The notes below the pieces were generated by a model that saw nothing but the letters and a program-made list of their open reading frames with translations, was not told the DNA's origin and made no database searches. Shown piece after piece: positions 1 through 7,729 of a stretch of 64,000 nt of DNA. The position numbers and the translations under genes were made by a program. Source of the DNA: Planococcus donghaensis MPA1U2 (GTDB taxonomy: Bacteria; Bacillota; Bacilli; Bacillales_A; Planococcaceae); assembly GCF_000189395.1 (NCBI RefSeq), contig NZ_AEPB01000044.1:54106-118105 (forward strand), written 5' to 3'. Every line of letters starts with the position of its first letter. Position 1 is the stretch's first letter.

Positions 1-255
1 TTCTTGAGTAAGTAATTGTTGTGTGCCATCCGTTGATTGATCGTTTAAAATGATGAATTCTACATGACGATAAGTAGCACCTTTTAAGGATTTTATTAAC
101 GTTGCGACATTGCGTTCTTCGTTTCTCATAGGAACCAAGACAGAAACTAAAGGTTCGGTTATAAGTTTAGGCTGTTTTGGCAAGGAAGGCAGAAACAGTC
201 GATTGATAATAATCCAGGCTAAAAAAAATACGTGGATTCCGATATAAAGAATCAT
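1..255 (-). CDS. Glycosyltransferase family 2, N-terminal part (3' end outside window)
   Basis: Only the first 85 codons are inside the window. The reading frame begins with ATG at 255, preceded by a GGAGAAG ribosome site, and runs off the left edge. The N terminus is a hydrophobic segment (about residues 2-18), followed by the typical GT-A start of family 2 enzymes: SVLVPMRNEE near residue 45 and the nucleotide-sugar aspartate region ILNDQSTDG near residue 70. Its start lies two bases after the stop of the acyltransferase gene, so it is the third gene of a tightly coupled minus-strand operon with a CruF-like hydratase. This context suggests a CrtQ-like enzyme that glycosylates a C30 carotenoid. 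The family is clear; the substrate is inferred. Confidence 0.8.
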   Translation of the reverse strand, partial: MILYIGIHVFFLAWIIINRLFLPSLPKQPKLITEPLVSVLVPMRNEERNVATLIKSLKGATYRHVEFIILNDQSTDGTQQLLTQE

Positions 256-257
256 GA

Positions 258-932
258 TCAACTTCTCCTTTTCCTGAGAGACTGAAACGCTTCGCTGTTT
301 TCGCTTATAACGGTGCTTTTTAAACGGTTGAGCTGTTCAGTGCAAAGTTGTTGAAGGTGCAAGGTTTTTTCTTTTCGCGTCAAATGAGCGATTTCTTCAT
401 TTCGAACCGGTGCGTGTTGGCGAATCCAAAGATCGGGCTTTTGCTGATGTCCAAAAGAATAATAAAAGCTAATCGGGATTATAGGAACTTCTGGACAATT
501 CTCCATCAAATACGCGACACCTGATTGGAACACAAGCGGTCTCTTTTCGAGATGAAATTCATCTCCTTGAGGAAAAAGAACAACGGATTTTCCTTCTTTT
601 AATAAAGACTCCGCATATTGAAGGGAAGTCAGAATTTCTTTTGGTTTCTGCCGATTAACAGAGAATGCTCCAAGAAAGCGGAAATAAGGATACTTTTTAA
701 GGCCTTCTTCATGCATCATCATATGAATATCGTGATGCCAAATCGTGCGATTTAAATAAAAGAACACAAGGCCATCCCACCAAGAGCTATGATTGGCGAT
801 AAACAATACCGGCTTTTCAGGAATTACTTTTACTCCTTGTCCAAGCAAGCGAGAAAAAGAGAATCGAATAAGTGGTGTTAAATACAGATTAAAACCGGTT
901 TCAAATAAGGTGGATTTATTGGCTTTAATCAT
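258..932 (-). CDS. PlsC-like 1-acylglycerol-phosphate / carotenoid acyltransferase
   Basis: Protein of 224 residues in the lysophospholipid acyltransferase (PlsC) fold. The catalytic NHxxxxD box is visible as NHSSWWDG (residues 47-54) and the acyl-acceptor motif as FPQGD (120-124, usually FPEG). ATG at 932 is chosen over an upstream TTG at 950 because it has a GAAGAGG site eight bases upstream and forms an ATGA overlap with the stop of the preceding gene. Placed between a CruF-like hydratase and a glycosyltransferase, it probably adds a fatty acyl chain to a glycosylated C30 carotenoid, as CrtO-type enzymes do in staphyloxanthin-like pathways. A plain phospholipid role cannot be excluded from sequence alone. 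Confidence 0.82.
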   Translation of the reverse strand: MIKANKSTLFETGFNLYLTPLIRFSFSRLLGQGVKVIPEKPVLFIANHSSWWDGLVFFYLNRTIWHHDIHMMMHEEGLKKYPYFRFLGAFSVNRQKPKEILTSLQYAESLLKEGKSVVLFPQGDEFHLEKRPLVFQSGVAYLMENCPEVPIIPISFYYSFGHQQKPDLWIRQHAPVRNEEIAHLTRKEKTLHLQQLCTEQLNRLKSTVISENSEAFQSLRKRRS

Positions 933-1678
933 ACGGGTCGCCTCTTCCAAGCGATTAAAACGATCAAAGTGGTTAATCCAGTAGTCAAGAAAGCGGCTAA
1001 CAATAAACCACCGATAGACCCGAGCATAACAAACATAGCGATCATCAATACATATAAAAGAACCATTCGTTTTTCAGGTTGTTCGGCAGTGATAATCAAA
1101 GATTTCTTTTTCATTAGCAAGTCAATTGCAATATGAAGCACAAAGGCTACTACGAACCATCCAAAAAAGTTCGTCCACGGAATATCATAATAAAGACCAG
1201 TATCTTCCCAAATCCAATATTGTTTAACTTGATAGGCTACAGGGTCAATGATCAAATCTATAATCACAGCGCCAATTGCTCCCACCACGGCGTACAGAAA
1301 ACCGCCAGTAGGAACTGCCCAACGTGCCACGACATGCGTAGTAGCCATAACCATTAACCAAGCAAAACCAATAGCGATAGGTACACCAAATATGTTTGGT
1401 GCAAAACGTTCTGTGTAATCATAAGAGCCAAATAAGAATCCGCTGTCTGAACCTGCCCACTCTACGATAAAAGTAGAGAAGAAGATGAAACTACCTAATA
1501 TAGATCCACTAATTACTCCGAAACGGTTAAGAAAATATAAAAACCCTAGAGAACCAGCGAGTATCAAAAAGAATGCATTTGCCCATTCCAACCAAGAAGG
1601 TAAGAGGTCGAATCCAAGCAATACAACTCCACAAATATACCAAAAAATAAAGAGTTTAAATATCCGATTTTCCCACAC
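929..1678 (-). CDS. CruF-like carotenoid hydratase (DUF422 membrane protein)
   Basis: Integral membrane protein of 249 residues with about seven hydrophobic helices. It begins at GTG 1678, which has an AAGGAGC ribosome site. The region around FGSYDYTERFAPNIFGVPI (about residues 82-100) and the later DPVAYQVKQYWIW stretch are typical of the CruF/DUF422 carotenoid family. CruF enzymes add water across the end double bond of linear carotenoids; in Bacillales with C30 carotenoids this precedes glycosylation. It is the first gene visible of a three-gene coupled operon with an acyltransferase and a glycosyltransferase. Family assignment is strong; the exact substrate (diapolycopene type) is inferred from the neighbours. 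Confidence 0.8.
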   Translation of the reverse strand: MWENRIFKLFIFWYICGVVLLGFDLLPSWLEWANAFFLILAGSLGFLYFLNRFGVISGSILGSFIFFSTFIVEWAGSDSGFLFGSYDYTERFAPNIFGVPIAIGFAWLMVMATTHVVARWAVPTGGFLYAVVGAIGAVIIDLIIDPVAYQVKQYWIWEDTGLYYDIPWTNFFGWFVVAFVLHIAIDLLMKKKSLIITAEQPEKRMVLLYVLMIAMFVMLGSIGGLLLAAFLTTGLTTLIVLIAWKRRPV

Positions 1679-2054
1679 AACAACAGCTCCTTAATAAAAT
1701 GACTTATACAAATATTATACAGGAGTCCACTTAAAATATGAAAACAAGTGGTCGAGTAAACAAAGTATGAATTTCGCGTTTGAATTGTATAAAAAAGGGG
1801 ATGGTATTTTGTGGGTATTTTTCTATTATTCTTATTAAATAAGTTACACAGTTAAATTTTTCACTGAAACTCCTCATTCTCTAGTAATTCCTCAAGTAAT
1901 TTTGATTTCTAGATGCTTATTTAGTTAAACGAGCGTCAAAAACTAAATTTTTTTAAATTCATAGATCATGTCATTAATGTTATTAGGACGCGGTTTATGA
2001 GCTGAATTTTCAGTTATCTGATAAAACAATCGTTATCGAATTTTCAGTAAACTA
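1679..2054. other. Intergenic region between divergent genes, with repeated and palindromic motifs
   Basis: No gene was found here. The region is AT-rich. It contains a direct repeat GAATTTTCAGT at 2004-2014 and 2038-2048 (34 bp apart, about three helical turns) and a palindrome TTATCTGATAA at 2014-2024. These lie just upstream of the promoter of the RpiR-type regulator and could be binding sites. The left part must hold the promoter of the carotenoid operon, but no convincing -35/-10 pair was identified. Confidence 0.4.
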
Positions 2055-2083
2055 TTGCAGGGTTTCCTGCATAAAGGTATACT
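2055..2083 (+). promoter_or_regulatory. Sigma-A-type promoter of rpiR-like gene with palindrome in spacer
   Basis: TTGCAG (2055-2060), 17-bp spacer, TATACT (2078-2083). The spacer holds the palindrome TGCAGG-GTTT-CCTGCA (2056-2071), which would be well placed for autoregulation by the adjacent regulator. The promoter is read directly from sequence; operator function is inferred. Confidence 0.55.
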
Positions 2084-2126
2084 TTAGAGAGTAAATGAGT
2101 GTGTTCTTCAAGTGGAGGCGTTAAAT

Positions 2127-2969
2127 ATGCAGGATTTACTGCGAAGTGTGTCTAGTTCCTACCCAGAATTTAGTGCAGGACAGAAAAAGATCGGCGATTT
2201 ATTTTTTAAAGAACCCATTTTTTTAGCATTCTCATCTGCTCTAGAAGTCGGCAAGCGGGTTAATGTCAGTGAATCGACAGTAATTCGGTGGACACAAAAA
2301 CTTGGGTACAAGGGCTATGCAGAGTTTCAACAAGTTATACAGCGAAAATTGGCTGAAGAGCGATTAGATAAAGCCGAACAAAAAACACCAGAACCTGTTG
2401 CTGATCAATCTTTTTTAGAAAATTTATTGGATGCGGATATTCTGAGCATTGTACAACTGAAAAAAACGATTAATGAAGAAAAACTTCTCGAAGTCGTCGA
2501 CAAAATCAGTCAAGCAAATCAGATTTATGTAACTGGAAATTTCTTTGATTATGGCATTGCTCACTGGTTCGCTAACTGGCTAAATCTTGTATTGGGTCAT
2601 ACGGAAACAATGTATCCTTCAACTGGCGAATACTATACACAGCTTTCTAAAGTAGAAAAAGGGGATTTGATCATCGCCTTTGTGTTCCCTAGATACACCA
2701 GATTAGCTATTGATACGTTGAAAAGTGCTAAAGCGCAGGGTGCTGAAGTGATTGTTTTGACAGATTCGGAAGAATCTCCAGCTCTTGCTTATGCAGATTA
2801 CAATTTAACAGTAGCTGTGAACTCAAATTTGAATATTGATTCGTATACTTCTGTACATGCTTTGTTAACTTCGATTATGCGATTTGTATACGTCAAAGAA
2901 CATGCAAAAGTAACTGGCAGTTTGGCAAAAGTAGAAGCGATCTATAAAGATCGAAATCTCTTTATTTAA
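2127..2969 (+). CDS. MurR/RpiR family transcriptional regulator
   Basis: Protein of 280 residues with an N-terminal RpiR helix-turn-helix domain (residues 1-77; the NVSESTVIRWTQKLGYKGYAEFQ stretch holds the recognition helix) and a C-terminal SIS sugar-phosphate-binding domain (about 110-250). ATG 2127 is chosen because GGAGG sits eight bases upstream; a GTG 15 bases earlier overlaps that ribosome site. RpiR proteins usually sense phosphosugars, but here the gene lies directly upstream of an amino-acid ABC transporter in the same direction, so it probably controls that transporter. The ligand is unknown. Confidence 0.88.
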   Translation: MQDLLRSVSSSYPEFSAGQKKIGDLFFKEPIFLAFSSALEVGKRVNVSESTVIRWTQKLGYKGYAEFQQVIQRKLAEERLDKAEQKTPEPVADQSFLENLLDADILSIVQLKKTINEEKLLEVVDKISQANQIYVTGNFFDYGIAHWFANWLNLVLGHTETMYPSTGEYYTQLSKVEKGDLIIAFVFPRYTRLAIDTLKSAKAQGAEVIVLTDSEESPALAYADYNLTVAVNSNLNIDSYTSVHALLTSIMRFVYVKEHAKVTGSLAKVEAIYKDRNLFI

Positions 2970-3044
2970 CAACACTCGATTTACTGGGAATTTCCGAAAC
3001 GCTTTAGCGGTTTGGTCAATTATAAACGAAAAGGGGAGAGCAAA

Positions 3045-3884
3045 ATGAAAAAGAAATTATCATTTTTAAGCGTAATTTTTTCTGCAGGAATGTTGTTAGC
3101 AGCTTGTGGAGGAGACGACTCATCTAGCTCGGAAGAAGGATCAAACTCAGATGGCGGAAGCAGCGATTTGAACTTGGTTGAAGAAGGCAAATTCACTACT
3201 GCTTCAAGTGGTCTTTATAAGCCATTCAACTTTACGGAAGGCGGCGACTTAACAGGCTTTGATATTGATATTAGTAACGCGCTTTCAGAAGAAATGGGTC
3301 TTGAGCCAAACCCGGTCACAACCCCTTGGGAGACCATTCTTCAGGGATTGACGACGAATCGTTTCGATGCAATCATCGGATCAATGGCGATAACAGAAGA
3401 GCGTGAAGAACAAGTTTCGTTCTCTGATCCATACTATTACTCAGGTGGCGTTATTTTCACGAAAGCTGGCAATACAGAAATCACATCTGAAGCAGACCTT
3501 GAAGGCGCAAAAATTGGCGTTGTTGGTCAAAGCACATACGATACGGCAGCACAAAAATATACTGACGATATTCAGTATTACAATAGTGATGTTGTTGCGT
3601 TACAAGACTTAGCAATTGAAGGCCGTTTAGACGCAGTTATCACTGCCGATGTAGTAGGATTTGAAGCACAAAATGCAGGGCTAGAAATCGAAATGGTAGG
3701 CGACCCATTATGGATTGAACAAGCGGCTGTTGCGATTAACAAAGAAGATGAAGAACTTTTAGCAGCAGTAAATGAAGCATTAGCTGCAATTGTTGAAAAC
3801 GGCACTTATGATGAAATTTCGAATAAATGGTTTGGCCGTAACCTCCTTGATGTAGATCTTGAAGGAGTCGAAATCCTCAAGTAA
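3045..3884 (+). CDS. Polar amino-acid ABC transporter, substrate-binding lipoprotein
   Basis: Protein of 279 residues. It starts at ATG 3045 after a GGGGAGAG site. A signal peptide ends in the lipobox LAAC (Cys about residue 21), followed by a Ser/Asp/Gly-rich linker, so it is anchored to the outer face of the membrane. The rest is an SBP_bac_3 (cluster F) fold: GLYKPFNF, TGFDIDISNAL and the VVGQSTYDTAA hinge region are typical. The Asp in GFDIDI and an Arg in the TEEREEQVSFSDPYY region normally contact the amino-acid ligand. The permease and ATPase follow directly. The amino acid cannot be named; cystine, glutamine or arginine types are all possible. Confidence 0.9.
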   Translation: MKKKLSFLSVIFSAGMLLAACGGDDSSSSEEGSNSDGGSSDLNLVEEGKFTTASSGLYKPFNFTEGGDLTGFDIDISNALSEEMGLEPNPVTTPWETILQGLTTNRFDAIIGSMAITEEREEQVSFSDPYYYSGGVIFTKAGNTEITSEADLEGAKIGVVGQSTYDTAAQKYTDDIQYYNSDVVALQDLAIEGRLDAVITADVVGFEAQNAGLEIEMVGDPLWIEQAAVAINKEDEELLAAVNEALAAIVENGTYDEISNKWFGRNLLDVDLEGVEILK

Positions 3885-3912
3885 TCAATTAGGATAGGGA
3901 GGAATGGTGTGT

Positions 3913-4581
3913 ATGTTAGAATTATTTTCAACAGTCTATGAAGTATTCATGCGGACCTATCCAGGATTCCTACGAGCTACAGTTGTTACACTTCAATTGA
4001 CTGCAATAGGTGTCATTTTAGGTACAGCAATTGGTTTAGTTTTCGCATTGATGAAAATTTCAGGGTCGAAAATTTTGCAAGGAATTGCAAACGTCTATAT
4101 TACAGTAATACGTGGAACGCCACTAATCGTTCAAATTATGTTCCTGTATTTCGGGATTGTAGAAATTTATACAATGGATAATTTCTGGGCAGGTGCAATT
4201 GCGTTAGGGATTCATAACGGTGCATATATTGCAGAAATTTTCCGTGGTGCGATTCAAGGCGTTGATCCTGGTCAACGTGAAGCAAGTATGTCACTTGGTA
4301 TGAACCGGAAACAAACGATGCAACGAATTGTCTTTCCACAAGCGTTGCGTCGCTCGATTCCGCCTCTTGGTAACCAATTCATTATTACATTAAAAGATTC
4401 ATCACTAGTTTATATTATTGGGGTATCGGAAATTTTTGCACTCGCGAATCGTGAAGCAGCCCAATCTTTCCAGCCTTTTGAATCTTTCTTAGTTGTTGCA
4501 CTGTATTACTTGGTACTTGTAATGATTTTCACGTACCTATTGCGTTGGTATGAAAATAAACTCGATGTCGATAAAGCCTAA
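3913..4581 (+). CDS. Polar amino-acid ABC transporter permease
   Basis: HisM/GlnP-type inner-membrane permease of 222 residues with about five transmembrane helices. The EAA loop that docks to the ATPase is visible around residues 135-155 (REASMSLGMNRKQTMQRIVFPQA). ATG 3913 is chosen because the GGGAGG ribosome site lies ten bases before it; the in-frame ATG at 3904 is only one base from that site. It lies 28 bp after the binding-protein gene and 12 bp before the ATPase gene, in one operon. A single permease gene implies a homodimeric channel. Confidence 0.9.
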   Translation: MLELFSTVYEVFMRTYPGFLRATVVTLQLTAIGVILGTAIGLVFALMKISGSKILQGIANVYITVIRGTPLIVQIMFLYFGIVEIYTMDNFWAGAIALGIHNGAYIAEIFRGAIQGVDPGQREASMSLGMNRKQTMQRIVFPQALRRSIPPLGNQFIITLKDSSLVYIIGVSEIFALANREAAQSFQPFESFLVVALYYLVLVMIFTYLLRWYENKLDVDKA

Positions 4582-4593
4582 GGAGGAACTAAC

Positions 4594-5316
4594 ATGATTA
4601 TTGGAGAAAACATTCATAAATCCTTTGGTGACCTCGAGGTGCTGAAAGGCGTAGACCTTCATGTGAAGCCTCAGGAAGTGGTTGTACTAGTTGGAGTCAG
4701 TGGCTCTGGTAAAAGTACGCTTCTCAGATGCTTTAACTTTCTTGAAATGATCAACGAAGGGAAAATTACGATTGATGGTCATGCGGTAAATCCGAAAAAA
4801 GATAATTTAACAAACATACGTGCCGAAGTCGGCATGGTGTTCCAACATTTCAACTTGTTTCCTCATAAGACGGTATTGGAAAACGTAATCGAAGCACCAA
4901 TTACCGTTAAGAAGATGAAAAAGGAAAAAGCGAAAGCTCTAGGAATGGAATTATTGAAGAAAGTAGGGTTGGAAGACAAAGCAAATGTCTATCCAAGCAA
5001 GCTATCAGGCGGACAAAAACAGCGCGTCGCTATTGCAAGATCTCTTGCGATGGAGCCAAAGGTTATGTTATTTGATGAGCCAACGTCAGCGTTGGATCCA
5101 GAACTAGTTGGTGAAGTACTTCAAGTTATGAAGCAACTAGCCGAAGAAGGAATGACGATGGTAGTCGTTACCCATGAAATGAAATTCGCGAAAGAAGTAG
5201 CGGATCGCATTATCATGATTGATAAAGGGACGATTATTGAATCGGCAGATCCAAAGACATTCTTTGAAAATCCACAAAACGAACGAACAAAACAATTTAT
5301 ACAATTGGTGGAATAA
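4594..5316 (+). CDS. Polar amino-acid ABC transporter ATP-binding protein
   Basis: ATPase of 240 residues, the usual GlnQ/HisP length. Walker [10 protein letters not shown] (about 33-41), Q-loop [10 protein letters not shown], signature LSGGQKQR, Walker [13 protein letters not shown] and the switch histidine in VVTHEM are all intact. It starts at ATG 4594 behind AAGGAGG. It is the last gene of the operon and is followed by a strong terminator. It energises the permease encoded just upstream. Confidence 0.93.
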   Translation: MIIGENIHKSFGDLEVLKGVDLHVKPQEVVVLVGVSGSGKSTLLRCFNFLEMINEGKITIDGHAVNPKKDNLTNIRAEVGMVFQHFNLFPHKTVLENVIEAPITVKKMKKEKAKALGMELLKKVGLEDKANVYPSKLSGGQKQRVAIARSLAMEPKVMLFDEPTSALDPELVGEVLQVMKQLAEEGMTMVVVTHEMKFAKEVADRIIMIDKGTIIESADPKTFFENPQNERTKQFIQLVE

Positions 5317-5347
5317 CCGAGGAAAAATGGGTTAATATCCCTAATTG

Positions 5348-5393
5348 AAGAAGGAAGGAGTCAGTTCATTAGAACTGACTCCTTCCTTCTTTT
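5348..5393 (+). terminator. Rho-independent terminator of the amino-acid ABC operon
   Basis: Near-perfect 20-bp stem (left arm 5348-5367, right arm 5372-5391) with a four-base loop ATTA, followed by a short T-run. It lies 31 bp after the ATPase stop codon. Confidence 0.9.
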
Positions 5394-5464
5394 AGGAATT
5401 GACGTTTGCTCTCGTTTAAAACGGTTAAGATATAGTATGAGATAATTAGGGGGAGGCAAAAGGG

Positions 5465-5887
5465 ATGAGAATCGAAGAAATCATGACGACTGATGTCGAA
5501 ACGTGTATGCCTGAATCAACGCTCCAAGAAGTTGCCTCGATGATGCGCGAAATAAATGTAGGAGCTATTCCTATCTGTGAAAAAGGCCGTTTAGTAGGAA
5601 TTGTTACGGATCGGGATATCATTGTTCGGGGAATGGCTGAACAATTACCGAGTGATACCGCCATAGCAGAAATTTTATCAGAAGAAGTTATTACAGGAAC
5701 GATTGATTTGAGCGCTGAACAGGCGGCTGAATTAATGACTGAACACAAAATTCGTAGATTACCCATTGTCGAAAATGACCGTATAATCGGTATTATTTCT
5801 TGGTGCGATTTAGCTACAACTAAAGACTCGACAACGCTTCAGCAACAAGATGCAACTAGTAGAAGCTCTGGATTAGAAGAACTGTAG
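5465..5887 (+). CDS. CBS-domain-pair protein (YhcV-like)
   Basis: Protein of 140 residues made only of two CBS domains (about 1-60 and 70-125), with the typical LVGIVTDRDI and IIGIISWCDLA ends. CBS pairs bind adenine nucleotides and act as energy or ionic-strength sensors; stand-alone pairs such as B. subtilis YhcV have no settled function. It starts at ATG 5465 behind GGGGGAGG. It has its own terminator and no operon partner, so the regulated target is not visible here. Confidence 0.85.
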   Translation: MRIEEIMTTDVETCMPESTLQEVASMMREINVGAIPICEKGRLVGIVTDRDIIVRGMAEQLPSDTAIAEILSEEVITGTIDLSAEQAAELMTEHKIRRLPIVENDRIIGIISWCDLATTKDSTTLQQQDATSRSSGLEEL

Positions 5888-5889
5888 TC

Positions 5890-5925
5890 AAAAAAGCTGA
5901 TTCTTCGAAGAATCAGCTTTTTTTT
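5890..5925 (+). terminator. Terminator after CBS-domain gene
   Basis: Perfect palindrome at 5890-5923 (arms AAAAAGCTGATTCTTC and its complement) ending in a T8 run, three bases after the stop codon. Confidence 0.9.
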
Positions 5926-5997
5926 GCATAAAGACTTCTTTATCTGTAACCGGCAATGACAAGGCTAAGCTTTAGCTTGGAAAAAGATGAAAGCTAT

Positions 5998-6026
5998 TTG
6001 AAAAGAAACCGTCCAGAGAGTATAGT
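5998..6026 (+). promoter_or_regulatory. Promoter of tetR-type gene with embedded operator
   Basis: TTGAAA (5998-6003), exactly 17 bp, TATAGT (6021-6026). The spacer holds ACCGTC-CA-GAGAGT (6008-6021), an imperfect palindrome that recurs at the same position in the promoter of the carnitine operon (6725-6753). Occupancy by the TetR-type product would block RNA polymerase, giving autorepression. Function is inferred from position and recurrence. Confidence 0.75.
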
Positions 6027-6058
6027 AAAGTGGAAATCAGTCAATAAAGGAGATGCGT

Positions 6059-6595
6059 ATGGCCAGAGCAACTAGGAAAGTCGAAATTCTTCATGCAGCA
6101 TCAAAAGTCGTCAGTGAACGCGGGATTTTTAATTTGACGTTAGAAGCAGTCGCAATCGAGGCTGGAGTTAGTAAAGGTGGATTACTTTATCATTTTCCAT
6201 CTAAAGAAGCATTAGTCAAAGGGATGGTAGAACATTTAGCGGCAAATTATCGAGATAAAATTGCTACGAGTGTTGAAGATTCAACGCTAGAAAATGGAAA
6301 ATGGATTAGTTCATATACAGATGTGACATTTAATAATCCATATCCTAACAAAGAGATGCATGCGGGCTTATTAGCTGCAAAAGCTGTAAATTCTGATTTA
6401 CTAGATCCGATTCGAGATCTTTACAACGAATGGCAAGCTGCAATTGAGGACGACGGAATTGATCCTGTAAAAGCAACAATCATTCGTTTAGCAACAGATG
6501 GAATTTGGTTATCGGAGCTTTTTGATATCCATCATTTAGGAGAAGATAAGAAAAAAGAAATCTATTTGAAATTGAAAAATTGGATAAATGAGTAA
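6059..6595 (+). CDS. TetR family regulator of the carnitine operon
   Basis: Protein of 178 residues with an N-terminal TetR helix-turn-helix (about 8-54; LEAVAIEAGVSKGGLLYHFPSKEAL is the classical signature) and a ligand-binding C-terminal part with a TetR_C-like end. ATG 6059 has AAAGGAG at a good distance; the earlier in-frame ATG at 6053 overlaps that site. The gene is transcribed alone, closed by a terminator, and followed by the carnitine catabolic operon. The same palindrome lies in both promoters, so it most likely represses itself and the operon, with carnitine or a pathway intermediate as inducer (inferred). Confidence 0.85.
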   Translation: MARATRKVEILHAASKVVSERGIFNLTLEAVAIEAGVSKGGLLYHFPSKEALVKGMVEHLAANYRDKIATSVEDSTLENGKWISSYTDVTFNNPYPNKEMHAGLLAAKAVNSDLLDPIRDLYNEWQAAIEDDGIDPVKATIIRLATDGIWLSELFDIHHLGEDKKKEIYLKLKNWINE

Positions 6596-6600
6596 GTAAA

Positions 6601-6637
6601 AACCGTGTCATTCCCCAAAATGACATGGTTTTTTTAT
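6601..6637 (+). terminator. Terminator after tetR-type gene
   Basis: Stem AACCGTGTCATT / AATGACATGGTT (6601-6612 and 6619-6630, one G-T pair) with loop CCCCAA and a T7 run. It separates the regulator gene from the carnitine operon. Confidence 0.9.
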
Positions 6638-6724
6638 TTTTTTCATAGTTGCTTGAGTCCAGTGAGTGCCTGGGTTGACAGTGGGATACGCTGAATATTC
6701 AGGCCATTTATAGCGGAAATTGTC

Positions 6725-6753
6725 TTGAAGGAGAACCGTCTGGATGGTACAGT
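6725..6753 (+). promoter_or_regulatory. Promoter/operator of the carnitine operon
   Basis: TTGAAG (6725-6730), 17 bp, TACAGT (6748-6753). The spacer holds ACCGTC-TG-GATGGT (6735-6748), a nearly perfect palindrome starting ten bases after the -35 start, exactly as in the regulator's own promoter. The two promoter regions share TTGAA and AACCGTC and keep identical spacing. Confidence 0.72.
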
Positions 6754-6835
6754 TTAAATTATAGAAAAATTTACTTATTTATATGGAATAAAAAGTGAAA
6801 TTAAAAAAATGTTTAAAAATAGCAGGAGAGATGAT

Positions 6836-7729
6836 ATGACACAAAAAGTTTTATTAACAGCAGCCGTAACAGGAGCTGGAGACACAACTGGTAAGAATAA
6901 ATATGTTCCTGTCACTCCAAAAGAAATTGCAGATTCAGCAATCGAGTCAGCAAAAGCGGGGGCAACAGTTGCTCATGTTCATGCGCGTGATCCTAAAACA
7001 GGTGGCATTAGCCATAATTTAGATCATTACAAAGAAATCATCCAACGCATTCGTGAATCTGATACAGATGTAATTATTAATATTACTTCAGGCGGAGGAG
7101 GAGATTTTATCCCTAACCTTTCAAATCCAGCAGTTGGTGGAGAAGGAACGGATATGCAAACGCCTAAAGAAAGACATGAACCAGTGGGCAGTTTGCTTCC
7201 TGAAATGTGCACGTTAGATTGTGGAAGTGTTAACTTCGGCGATATGGTTTACATGAGTCCAACAGAATGGTTACGTGAACAAGCAAGATTGATACAAGAA
7301 AGTGGCGTAAAGCCTGAACTAGAATGTTTTGATACAGGACATCTGCGTTTTGCGAAACAATTGATTGCTGAAGGCTTGCTCGATGGCGATCCAATGTTCC
7401 AATTCTGCCTAGGTATCCCATGGGGAGCTGAAGCAGATGAAGAAACAATGATGTACATGAAAAACCGTCTCCCAGAAAATGCTCATTGGTCCGCATTCGG
7501 TATTGGTCGTATGCAAATGCCAATTGTAGAAATGGCTGCACAGCATGGGGGCAACGTCCGTGTAGGACTTGAAGACAATTTGTATTTAGATAAAGGCGTT
7601 TTTGCACGTAATGAACAACTTGTAGATCAAGCTATAACGAAATTACATGCAGCAAATGTTGAAATCATGACGCCTCAGGAAGCACGGATTCATTTTGAAT
7701 TGCGAAACCCTTACGGAGGTGAGAAATAA
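6836..7729 (+). CDS. 3-dehydrocarnitine cleavage enzyme (BKACE family)
   Basis: Protein of 297 residues, the normal length for beta-keto acid cleavage enzymes (DUF849). These Zn-dependent TIM barrels condense a beta-keto acid with acetyl-CoA to give acetoacetate and a new CoA ester. The zinc pair is visible as H47-V-H49 in VAHVHARDP; the third ligand is probably the Glu of GLEDNLY. With carnitine dehydrogenase and a thioesterase next to it, the likely reaction is 3-dehydrocarnitine + acetyl-CoA to betainyl-CoA + acetoacetate. ATG 6836 follows AGGAGAG; an ATG 27 bases upstream lacks a ribosome site. Its stop overlaps the next start (TAATG). Confidence 0.87.
   Translation: MTQKVLLTAAVTGAGDTTGKNKYVPVTPKEIADSAIESAKAGATVAHVHARDPKTGGISHNLDHYKEIIQRIRESDTDVIINITSGGGGDFIPNLSNPAVGGEGTDMQTPKERHEPVGSLLPEMCTLDCGSVNFGDMVYMSPTEWLREQARLIQESGVKPELECFDTGHLRFAKQLIAEGLLDGDPMFQFCLGIPWGAEADEETMMYMKNRLPENAHWSAFGIGRMQMPIVEMAAQHGGNVRVGLEDNLYLDKGVFARNEQLVDQAITKLHAANVEIMTPQEARIHFELRNPYGGEK

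Noticed and set aside
7230-7607. 125-codon minus-strand open frame opposite the BKACE gene
   Set aside because: Antisense shadow of a well supported gene; no ribosome site and no recognisable domain. The same applies to long antisense frames at 10426-10935, 29799-30347, 58913-59353 and 63197-63697.
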